Assembly: GCA_022432975.1 (NCBI GenBank)
Contig: CM039510.1
Coordinates: forward strand, 31,589,023 to 31,653,022
Direction of reading: 5' to 3'
Length of the DNA stretch: 64,000 nucleotides
Source of the DNA: Begonia masoniana
Lineage: Eukaryota > Streptophyta > Magnoliopsida > Cucurbitales > Begoniaceae
Shown here: piece by piece, positions 41,761 through 52,193 of the stretch
How positions within the stretch are numbered: the stretch's first letter is position 1
Layout: each line of letters starts with the position of its first letter
Translations under genes and position numbers: made by a program
The notes under the pieces: model-generated
Databases searched by the model: none
Told to the model about the DNA's origin: nothing
Seen by the model: the letters and a program-made list of their open reading frames with translations, nothing else

Positions 41761-43703
41761 TTTGTAGGTAAATTGCCTAAAGGCTTGAAGTGAATCAAAG
41801 AAGAAGAAATTTGTTTTCCTTAAATTCAAATTATGTAAACAAGCCTTGTATTTAATTTGTATAGTTTAGGATACTTTAATTCTATTTAAAACTCGTTAAT
41901 TGGCAAACTTTAGCTTTTTAGAATGTGCATTTTTGTAATAGTCTTCAAAGGAAGGTGAACCAAAGGCTGAACCAAGTGAACCGAGGCCCAGAGAATGCTG
42001 AACCAAGGAGAACAAAGCTTGAACCGGATTGAACCAAGGAGAACAAAGCTTGAACCAGATTGAACCAAGGAGGAACAAAGCTGAACCAAGGTGCAAGAGT
42101 TGAATCGGCCCTGGAGAAACACTGCCTAGCGAACCGGTTGCCAGCATTCTGCAGAGGAGTCCAACGCTACATTTCTAGCCATTGCTGCCGAGTTTCCACA
42201 AGCGTTCTCTCCTTCTTCTTCATCATTTTCTCCTATGTATTTAAGCCTCCCTCCTCCTCTGTAATTTGGTTAGCCAGTGAAACGTATTTTTGGAAAAACC
42301 AGAAGATTGTTCTTCGTGTTCTATCGGAGTTTTCTCCGTGAAAAGAGAGCTTCTCTCTCGGCCTAGTCGGCGCCCAGCGCCTGATGGCTTCGCCCAGCGT
42401 TCCTCGAGCTCACGGTTGCTCAGAGGAATTTGAGTCGTCTTTTGTCAGCTCCCGCATGAGTTCGATTGAAGGAAGACGGCGAAACCGAAGTTCCCTTCGT
42501 TGTGATTTCGTCCTGGCAACGACGAATTTCTCACCCGTAGCTCGATAGCTTCTAGGCTAGCAACGGGCGATCACCACTTCCATCTCTGTCCACCGTCGGC
42601 CATTTCTGAAGGAAATGCAAAAGTTTTAAGGGCGTTTCACTTCACTGGAGCAAGCCTCTCCCGAGAGCGTTGTTTTTCAGTTGGCGCTATTCAGCAACCA
42701 AACGGCCGGCAAGGATCCCTTCCAGCCACCGGCGTTCTCTTGCTGCATTCTAAGGTAGTTATACCTAGCAATGCACAGCAACCACTTCACCTCCTTCTCC
42801 GTTTTCGCCGCTGTTTTTGTCGTCTGTGTCATGTGTCGGTCCAGAGCTTGTCCAGCTCTTGTTTTCTCTTCTTTAAATCAAGACTTACGCTAGCATAGGT
42901 TGTGATCCCATCTGCTCGAGGCTGTGATCCCATCTGCTCGAGGCTGTGATCCCATCTGCTCGAGGCTGTGATCCCATCTGCTCGAGGCTGTGATCCCATC
43001 TGCTCGAGGCTGTGATCCCATCTGCTCGAGGCTGTGATCCCATCTGCTCGAGGCTGTGATCCCATCTGCTCGAGGCTGTGATCCCATCTGCTCGAGGCTG
43101 TGATCCCATCTGCTCGAGGCTGTGATCCCATCTGCTCGAGGCTGTGATCCCATCTGCTCGAGGCTGTGATCCCATCTGCTCGAGGCTGTGATCCCATCTG
43201 CTCGAGGCTGTGATCCCATCTGCTCGAGGCTGTGATCCCATCTGCTCGAGGCTGTGATCCCATCTGCTCGAGGCTGTGATCCCATCTGCTCGAGGCTGTG
43301 ATCCCATCTGCTCGAGGCTGTGATCCCATCTGCTCGAGGCTGTGATCCCATCTGCTCGAGGCTGTGATCCCATCTGCTCGAGGCTGTGATCCCATCTGCT
43401 CGAGGCTGTGATCCCATCTGCTCGAGGCTGTGATCCCATCTGCTCGAGGCTGTGATCCCATCTGCTCGAGGCTGTGATCCCATCTGCTCGAGGCTGTGAT
43501 CCCATCTGCTCGAGGCTGTGATCCCATCTGCTCGAGGCTGTGATCCCATCTGCTCGAGGCTGTGATCCCATCTGCTCGAGGCTGTGATCCCATCTGCTCG
43601 AGGCTGTGATCCCATCTGCTCGAGGCTGTGATCCCATCTGCTCGAGGCTGTGATCCCATCTGCTCGAGGCTGTGATCCCATCTGCTCGAGGCTGTGATCC
43701 CAT
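41761..43703 (+). mobile_element. Non-coding region and LTR leading to a copia primer site
   Basis: The left border is not clear (TGTGCATTTTTG near 41924 is one candidate). Recognisable parts are a 32-bp motif (GAACCAAGGAGAACAAAGCT) repeated about three times at 41995-42085, a TATA-like TATTTAAGCC near 42238, and a GC-rich stretch 42350-42780. A 22-bp minisatellite fills the end, finishing in CCCATCA at 43703-43705, just before TTTGGTATCAGAGC. It should be the 5' LTR of the copia element whose RT lies at 46.8 kb. Confidence 0.6.
42898..43703 (+). repeat. 22-bp minisatellite at the LTR end, about 36 copies
   Basis: The unit is TGTGATCCCATCTGCTCGAG plus GC; it is perfectly regular. Because 22 is not a multiple of 3 and no unit has a stop on the minus strand, all three minus frames are open, so the predicted proteins are meaningless. 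The last unit runs directly into the LTR terminus and primer site. Confidence 0.95.
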
Positions 43704-43707
43704 CATT

Positions 43708-43719
43708 TGGTATCAGAGC
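43708..43719 (+). other. Primer-binding site, initiator tRNA-Met type
   Basis: TGGTATCAGAGC stands 2 bp after the CCCATCA end of the minisatellite-bearing LTR. Confidence 0.88.
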
Positions 43720-46700
43720 TCAACCTTGTGATTGAGTTTTGTTTCCTCTGTTTTACGTTATGTTTTTGTTTATTTGCTTCGTCTTTTCTGTCAGCATGTC
43801 ATTGTTTTGTTTAGCTTTCGTCTTCCTGTTATTGTGTCTGTCAGCATGTCATTGTTTTGTTTGCATTTCTGTTTTTTTTTTTTTTTTTTTTTTTTTTCTT
43901 TTTATTGTGTTTCTGTTTTAGTCATTTTAGTTGCTGAATTGTTTGTGTTTGTGCCAGCATGTGAGCCTGTTTAATTTTCCTAATTATTTTATTAGGATGT
44001 TAATAATTTACTGGTTTGTGTCCTATTTTTCTTCCCAGGATCTTGGACTTGTTCACTGTTTTAGCATTTATCTATTCTTGTTTCCTGTTTAGTTTACTAA
44101 AATGTTTAGCTTGTGTTCATATATATTTTTTTTTGTTGTGTTTGTGCTCACTGTCTTTTGCTGTTGTTCTTCTCTGCGGTAGTGTTGTTCTGTTTAATGT
44201 CCAAGCATGTTAGTTTAGGATTGTTGTTAGCATGCTTAGCTTAAGATTTTGCTTTTGTTATGTTGCTGTTTGTGTGTAGGTTTATTTTCTGTTTTCAAGT
44301 TTAAATCTCTATCATCTTTAGAAGCATGATTTTACTGTGTTTAATTATGTTTCTGTTTCTGTCCAAGCACATTTAGTGCTCTGTTAAGTGAAGCAACCGG
44401 CTTGCTTCTATGCTAGTGTTCTGTTTTCTTTTTTATGATTTGTTTCCTGCTTAGAAATTTCAGAATTTTAGTTCTGTTTAGTTTTTGTTTCCATTAACAT
44501 GTATGACTTTGTTTCAAGTTTACAAAAACTAGAAAATGATGCATTGAACTCAAATTGTTTTGTTAAAATTGAAGCTTAACTAACGTATGTTCTGCTTTGA
44601 TTTCATTTCTGGTTTTAGCACTGTTTAGGAAAATTGATTGATCTTTGGTTTCTGTTTTGTAGCATTTTCTTTAGGATTATTTGTGTGGTTTGTTTGCTAT
44701 TTTTCTACAGCATTAGGACTTTGTCTTGCTGAGGTTTTTGCAGCACCTTTGCTGCTCTATTTAGAGTCATTCAGCAAGGATAAAATGCTGAGTTTAATTG
44801 ATAAATTTTGCAACATTATTTTTCTAGTTTTGGTGAACATTTTTCTGCTTAGTTTAGGTTCTGTTTTGCTAAACTACCGTGCCTCATGTTTGCATGGAAT
44901 TATAATCTGTTTTTCTGTAGGAAACTGAAAATAATTCTAATGTTTAATCCTCTAAGAAACTGTTTAGAATTCAGATTGTTCTCTTGTGGTTTGTTTCTGT
45001 GTTAGAATCGTTTAGGTGTTTTGTTTGCTGTTCAAATTGCTAAGAGGTTTAGTATTTGAACCATGCATGTTTGTTTAGTTCTAGGTTGTTGTTTTTGCAT
45101 ATCTTAGTCTCTGTTTGTGTGTGTTTTTCGTAACATTTGTTTTGCAGTTTGTACCCATCTCCCAAGGCAAGAGGCCTCCTTAATTGGCAATTTCGGAGCT
45201 GTTAATTGCTTGTTTAAAAGGTACATTCATGTCCACCTTTAGTTTAAGTTTGTTGGGAGACTCTTCGAAATTGTTGACCGAGAGCAAATTGTGTTTAGTG
45301 TTTATTTTCTGTTGGGAAACTCTTTGGAATTGTTGACAGAGAGCAACTTGTCTTTTATGTTTGTATGTGATTGAACTTGCTATTCTTTGAAAGTACATTG
45401 CTATGACAATTAGCTGATATGATTTTTCCATATTATCCCCATGTTACTGATTAGCTAGCATGAATTAACCATGGCCCGTATCTGTTTAATTTTCAAAATG
45501 TTTTCTTGAAAAGCGTGTTCTATTTGTTGTGATTTTGTTGCGTTGTGTAAGTATTTGAATCTACTGTTTATTTGGATTTCATTACTGTGAAATTATATGA
45601 TATGACTTTTTCATCTTAACCTCATGTTTCTGGTAAGCAAGCATGAACTAACCATGACTCATATCTGCTTAATTTTCATAATGTTATTCTAAAAAAGCAT
45701 GTTCTATTTTGCTTGTTTTGTTTAGAAGATTGTTTATGGATTTTTGTTTCTATTTTTAGAACCATGTTTAGTTGTTTAGGTTGTGTTGGCAAAGTTAATT
45801 TACATAGAGAATGAATTAGAAAATGAGTGCTAAAATTTAATTCTCATGTTAGTTTACATTTTGCTGAAATTATTGTGTTGTTTTGGTATTTTCTAAATGT
45901 GTTTTAGTTTGTGTATTTGTTTGTCCAATCTTTTTTTATGTCTTATGTTTAGGAGATTTTATTGTGCTAATTTGTGGTGTAAATTGGCATTGATTTGTTT
46001 ATGACTTTTCTAGGATGTTTAGTTAAAATAATGGTTTAGAATTTTCTGGTTTTTCTAGTTTTTGTTACTACTTTGGACTTGCATTATTCTTTTCTCACTA
46101 TGAATTTTGATTTGAAATTTTTACAACATGTTAATCATATTGTGGACTAACATCTGTTTAAATTTCAGATTATTTGGAGTTGAATTGTGCAAGTTTCTGT
46201 TTAGGATACTTTAGGCTGTTTAAAAAATTTTCTAGTTTTTGAGTTTAAATTTCTGAACTTTGAGCTTGCATAACTTTCTGCTCATGTTGAATCTAAATTT
46301 GAATTTTGACAGAATGTTAATCTGGTTTGCTAATCCCTGTTAAATGTTTAGGAACTTTGGAGTAGATTTGTGTTAGTTTTTCTGCTTAGGAAATTTTGTT
46401 GTTTTTATGTGTTTTGTGCACTATTTTGAGTTTTCAATTTCTGTTATATGTCTTAAAAGCATCTAAAATGTTATGCAAATATTTTACCATGCTTATTTGT
46501 ATTTTAACTTGTTTAGGATTTTATTTGATGCAATGAATTGAAATTAAAGTGAAAGCATAAAACTATAACAAGTTTAAATTGGATTGTAAAATTATTTCCA
46601 TCCATGTTTAAGTTTTGTTTGATAATTGATGCATCTTTTCTGTCTATGTTTTGTTAGTGTCGAGTCTTTAAGAGTTCTTGATGATTAATTGAATTTGGAT

Positions 46701-46800
46701 AAAAAGCATGAACTAAATTGCATGTTAAATAGAGCTTGGCAAATTCTATTTTACCAATGTTTATAAATTCTGTTTTGAACTCTTGTTTGATTGCATCAAG
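43720..46800 (+). other. T-rich leader and decayed region of the copia element
   Basis: About 3 kb have no recognisable protein. The sequence is strongly T-rich on the plus strand with a T26 run near 43871. Old degenerate duplications are visible: CTGTTGGGAGACTCTTCGAA/CTGTTGGGAAACTCTTTGGA (45245, 45310) and a roughly 190-bp pair around 45400-45520 and 45590-45710 sharing AGCATGAA-TAACCATG. gag, protease and integrase are not detectable. Confidence 0.55.
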
Positions 46801-47915
46801 AATTTTGATAAGGCTAAAATTAATGATTATTGGAAAATGGTCATCCAAGAAGAGCTTAACAGGCTAAAACTTTATATTATTGAAACTAAGTGAGTGTTTA
46901 GTAATAATTTTAAAAAAACTAGGAAGTTTTAAGAAATAAAGCTAAGTTAGTTGCAAAATGTTATAATCAAGAAGAAGGTATTGACTTTGAGAAAATTTTT
47001 GCACTGGTAGCTAGGTTAGAATCCAATCGTATGTTTTTACTCTTTACTGTTACTCTCTATCAAAAGGACGTTAAAAGTGCTTTATTTAATGAGTATATCA
47101 TGGAAGAAGTATATGTAGAGCCACTCATATGATTTAAAGTTCATGATATGCTAGATCATGTTTACAACTTCAACAATGCTCTCTATGTTATAACACAAGC
47201 ACCAAGAGCTTAGTAAGAATGATTAAGAAAATTTCCTTTAGAGAGTGATTTTAAATTGAGAAGTATTGATTCCACTTTGTTTACCAAACGCAAGGGCAAC
47301 AATCTCCTTATCGTACTAGTTTATGTTGATGATATTATATTTTGTGCAACAAATGAATCACTTTGTAAAGAGTTTGCAAAACTAATGCAATGTGAATTTA
47401 AAATGAAAATGATGAGTGAACTAAGATAAAAATGCCCAACGACTTTCTTTCTTCGACTTCTTTAGCCACTTCTGCGTCTTTCGAATTCTTGTTTAGGTAG
47501 TTCATACCATCCATGCATAACGTTTTGATCTAAGATTTCTATTCTTCCATGTTTCAGTAGTAGTACTTTCTTGGTTTTCAAATTAAACAATCCAAAGATG
47601 AAATCTATCTTAGAATTGGTAGCTATAACTTATCTTGTATTCTCAAGAGCCTTTTCACCAAATTGGACAAAGATAAAAGTGGTAAGTGTTTAGACATACA
47701 TAGGTATAGTGGAAAGTGTTTAGACATAAAGACGATATCCTCTTTAGCATTTGATTGTGTGCTAAATTCCAAGTTAGTCCAAATGAGTCCAATTTGGATG
47801 CAGTAAAAAGAGTATATAAATATCTTGGTGGGACGTATGATTTAGAGTTACGGTATTCCGAAATAAATTATTTTTATTTGGTAGGATACACTGACTCAGA
47901 TTATAGTGGAAGTTT
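46801..47915 (+). pseudogene. pol: Ty1/copia RT and start of RNase H, heavily decayed
   Basis: RT motifs appear in shifting frames: VIQEELNRLK near 46840, a damaged KLVAKCYNQEEGIDFEKIFA near 46945-47000, DVKSALFNEYIMEEVYVEP near 47070, and the catalytic YVDD at 47322-47333 (LLIVLVYVDDIIFCATNES). About 140 bp at 47430-47570 do not fit copia RT and look like a small insertion. [19 protein letters not shown] follows near 47575. RNase H begins at 47755 (SPNESNLDAVKRVYKYLGGT, VGYTDSDYSGS) and is split at 47915 by a solo LTR. Order RT-RNase H with YVDD identifies copia. Confidence 0.85.
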
Positions 47916-50900
47916 TGTCACGACCCTTATCCGTATATAATTATTATTATTATTTTTTTTTTTATATAAGTACAAACTTTAATAACTTAGCGTTTAAGCG
48001 GAAATATACCTTTAAACCAGAACAGTTGAAGTCTAAAAGTTAAACCATTTAATTAGGACCTAAAAACAATTGAATTAGAACTTAAAACAATGCATTAAAA
48101 CAATTATAAACAGAAGAAAATAATCGGCCAACGAAGCAGGGGCAAAACAGGGATGGCGATCCCATTACACAGGGGCGACCGAACGCCAAAGGATAGGCGT
48201 TCGTGCGCCCCATGCATAACTGCACGATCGGCCAACATTGGCCGATCGGGCGCCCCTTTGATGGCCAACTGCGATCGGGCGCCACTCTTTCCGCGCCCGA
48301 TCGCGGAACTCTCTGGAAAACCCGAGAGTTCAGCGACCAGTCGCTACCCCTTCCGCGACCAGTCGCCCACCACATGTCTTTCTTTCCTTCCTTTCACGCC
48401 CTGCTCACCAATTTCCGACACAACACTTATACACATTTCCTTCATCTTTCTTCATCACTTACCATTACAATTTCACGAATCACACTTCTATACAATAACC
48501 GTATAGACACTCTACTGCCCGCTTCGCTAATTACGCATAAATTAACTCAAACACATTTAAAAAAAAAACATAACCACCTTTCATGAAAACGAACCGCGTG
48601 GTTCCGTTTAAAAGTTTAACATTCCTACTTGTTTTAAAACATCAAACACCACAAAACATTTTACATTTTCTATACAATTACCAAACACTCTAAAACATAT
48701 CTAAACGTACTAAAATCCATCAAATTCATCATTATCCCAACAATACCCAAAAACTCTCAAAACACCTAACCGTGAGTCAACTGGCCCTGCCAAAACACAC
48801 GCCGCCGCCACGAGCTCCGCCACCGACCATCTATACTTGGTCATCGTAAGGAGGTTCCTCACCTTCGTTCTCGTCACCTACATCATACGATAACTACATT
48901 AAGCCTAATGCTTAGTAAGGAGCGTGCTAAACATAACATTACATACATGCATGACATTTGTAAAACAGTTTCGTTTCGTTCGTTCGTATTCATTTAGTCC
49001 CGTGAGAAACATTCATTTGGTCCTGTGAGAAACATTCATTTAGTCCCGTGAGAAACATTCATTTGGTCCTGTGAGAAACATTCATTTAGTCCCGTGAGAA
49101 ACATTCATTTGGTCCTGTGAGAAACATTCATTTAGTCCCGTGAGAAACATTCATTTAGTCCCGTGAGAAACATTCATTTGGTCCTGTGAGAAACATTCAT
49201 TTGGTCCTGTGAGAAACATTCATTTAGTCCCGTGAGAAACATTCATTTGGTCCCGTGAGAAACATTCATTTGGTCCTGTGAGAAACATTCATTTGGTCCT
49301 GTGAGAAACATTCATTTGGTCCCGTGAGAAACATTCATTTGGTCCTGTGAGAAACATTCATTTGGTCCTGTGAGAAACATTCATTTGGTCCCGTGAGAAA
49401 CATTCATTTGGTCCTGTGAGAAACATTCATTTGGTCCCGTGAGAAACATTCATTTGGTCCCGTGAGAAACATTCATTTGGTCCCGTGAGAAACATTCATT
49501 TGGTCCTGTGAGAAACATTCATTTGGTCCTGTGAGAAACATTCATTTGGTCCCGTGAGAAACATTCATTTGGTCCTGTGAGAAACATTCATTTGGTCCCG
49601 TGAGAAACATTCATTTGGTCCCGTGAGAAACATTCATTTGGTCCCGTGAGAAACATTCATTTGGTCCCGTGAGAAACATTCATTTGGTCCCGTGAGAAAC
49701 ATTCATTTGGTCCCGTGAGAAACATTCATTTGGTCCCGTGAGAAACATTCATTTGGTCCTGTGAGAAACATTCATTTAGTCCCGTGAGAAACATTCATTT
49801 GGTCCTGTGAGAAACATTCATTTGGTCCCGTGAGAAACATTCATTTGGTCCCGTGAGAAACATTCATTTGGTCCTGTGAGAAACATTCATTTGGTCCCGT
49901 GAGAAACATTCATTTAGTCCCGTGAGAAACATTCATTTAGTCCCGTGAGAAACATTCATTTGGTCCTGTGAGAAACATTCATTTGGTCCCGTGAGAAACA
50001 TTCATTTGGTCCCGTGAGAAACATTCATTTGGTCCTGTGAGAAACATTCATTTAGTCCCGTGAAAAACATTCATTTAGTCCCGTGAGAAACATTCATTTG
50101 GTCCCGTGAGAAACATTCATTTGGTCCTGTGAGAAACATTCATTTGGTCCCGTGAGAAACATTCATTTAGTCCCGTGAGAAACATTCATTTGGTCCTGTG
50201 AGAAACATTCATTTAGTCCCGTGAGAAACATTCATTTGGTCCCGTGAGAAACATTCATTTGGTCCTGTGAGAAACATTCATTTGGTCCCGTGAGACACAT
50301 TCATTTGGTCCCGTGAGAAACATTCATTTAGTCCCGTGAGAAACATTCATTTGGTCCCGTGAGAAACATTCATTTAGTCCCGTGAGAAACATTCATTTAG
50401 TCCCGTGAGAAACATTCATTTGGTCCTGTGAGAAACATTCATTTGGTCCTGTGAGAAACATTCATTTGGTCCCGTGAGAAACATTCAAAACATTCATTTA
50501 GTCCCGTGAGAAACATTCATTTGGTCCCGTGAGAAACATTCATTTGGTCCTGTGAGAAACATTCATTTGGTCCCGTGAGAAACATTCATTTAGTCCCGTG
50601 AGAAACATTCAGTCAGACCCGTGAGAAGCATACACGTGAGAATCATACAACGTTCACCTGATCGTTCTTTCATTTAACTTCTCATAAAAACATGTTCATA
50701 AACAGTTCGTATGCACTTTAATGAAACATGATGCACGAGGAGACATACATAAAAACATCTATCAAAATACCACTAAACTTCGCTAAGGCACTACTTAACT
50801 ACCCTTCTTACCATCAACCCATGTAACCATCTATCCTCGTCACAATAAACATAATTTACATCGTTACGACGTAGGGCCTTAGTGGCCGGAAACCTAACAC

Positions 50901-51750
50901 TCACTTACCTGGCGTCCTAAATATGCCGAGCACCGTCCTTTGAGCTTGGGTTACCTAGAGCATTTAACATCACATCATTAATATCGATTTTCAAACATCG
51001 AATCTAAACAATCGACTTCTCTAGCTAGGACAAATCCTTCAAAAAGACCCAAATCCTTTTCTTTTAGGCATTTCATCGAACACTTAGTGTTCATCAACTT
51101 CAAAACTCCATTAATGTCTTCCAAACCACTTTCAACAATCTATATTTCACATTAAACATCATCCAACACCATTAATCTACTCCAACAACTTAGATTTAAC
51201 ATCAAACATCATCAATGAGTAAAAATAAACAACCCTAACGATTTCTAACAAAAACCCCTAATTTTCTTCACAAACCCTAAATCGAATGAACTCCAAAAAC
51301 AACGAATAAACTTGTCTAGAGTGTAGAACTCACCTAGAGGATTGATTTGGTGAAGAAGCTTGAAGGAAAATCGCCCAAATGGAGGAGAAATCAAGCCGAT
51401 GGAGATGGCGATGAAGAGGAGGAGAAAATTGCGAGGGAGAGGAGGAGTTTCGTGCGCAGGAGGAAAAGTGAGAAAGAGAGAGAAGGCTTTTTGCCTTTTA
51501 TTAAATTTTTGACTTTAAAACAAATTTACCTAAATGCCCTTAGCTCATTTCTTTAACTCAAATCGTTATTTCATCCATCAGTTAATTCCTCCAAAATTCC
51601 CATTTATTCTTAGGGCTCTAACAAAACTTCCCGTCGGCCATTTGGACTTAATTTATTATTTCCACGAATTTAAAACTCTAAAATGCTTAAATACTTAATA
51701 TTCTAAACTTAAAGCTCGGAATCCTTAAAACGAAATTTCTGGGTGTTACA
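47916..51750 (-). mobile_element. Solo LTR (3,835 bp) with AGTTT target duplication
   Basis: It runs TGTCACGACCC...GGGTGTTACA, flanked by AGTTT at 47911-47915 and 51751-51755, inside copia RNase H. Read in reverse it begins TGTAACACCCAGAAATTTCG, like the Tekay-type LTRs at 52194 and 1483, so its orientation is minus. It has a GC-rich island with GCGACCAGTCGC palindromes at 48329-48365 and a 23-bp minisatellite. No internal domain is present. Confidence 0.9.
48987..50610 (-). repeat. 23-bp minisatellite with two variable sites, about 70 copies
   Basis: The unit is ATTCATTTGGTCCCGTGAGA plus AAC. Units differ mainly at two positions, TTTGGTC/TTTAGTC and CCCGTG/CCTGTG, giving three common types in irregular order. 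There are rare changes (GAAAAAC near 50062, GAGACAC near 50294) and one partial unit (AAACATTCAAAACATTCA near 50485). Confidence 0.95.
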
Positions 51751-51755
51751 AGTTT

Positions 51756-52193
51756 AGTTGATCGAAAGAACATAAATGGAACATATCAATTCCTAGGAGA
51801 ATCCTTAGTGTCTTGATTCTTTAAGATGTAAAACATTACGGTTCTTTCTACAGTCAAAAGTCAATATATAACTGCTTGAAGTTGTTGTGCTCAAGTGTTT
51901 TGAATGAAGGAAGATTTAGAAGAAAACAAGTGGAACATATCAATTTCTAGGAGAATCCTTAGTGTCTTGATTCTTTCAGAAATAAAACATTGGCTCTTTC
52001 TACAACCAAAAGTCAATATATAACCGCCTGAAGTTGTTGTGCTCAAGTGTTTTGAATGAATGAAGATTATGGGCAAATTTATGAGAAAATTCTAATTAGG
52101 TGTGACAGAACTATTTTTAGTAATATTTTAAAAAATGCCATCCAACACTCTCATACCAAACACATAGAATTTGTATTATGTGATTAGAAATCC
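51756..52193 (+). pseudogene. pol: Copia RNase H, second part, internally duplicated
   Basis: After the AGTTT duplicate the RNase H text resumes. A 154-bp segment is tandemly repeated (from 51777 and from 51931), each copy encoding GTYQFLGESLVS and a damaged SQYITA stretch. It continues to SNILKNAIQHSHTKHIEFV near 52110-52180, the expected RNase H end, and is cut at 52193 by the next LTR. The duplication would put the RNase H fold out of register, so it is dead. Confidence 0.8.

Noticed and set aside
42829..43706. Three overlapping 263-276-aa minus-strand repeat proteins
   Set aside because: The 22-bp array lacks minus-strand stops in all frames, so the same repeat peptide appears three times. 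No real coding signal.
43732..44928. Short hydrophobic plus-strand frames after the copia primer site
   Set aside because: T-rich leader gives Phe/Leu/Val-rich translations; no conserved motif.
48082..48586. Overlapping short proteins in the GC-rich part of the solo LTR
   Set aside because: Frames on both strands are open only because of base composition; the region is LTR and no domain is recognisable.
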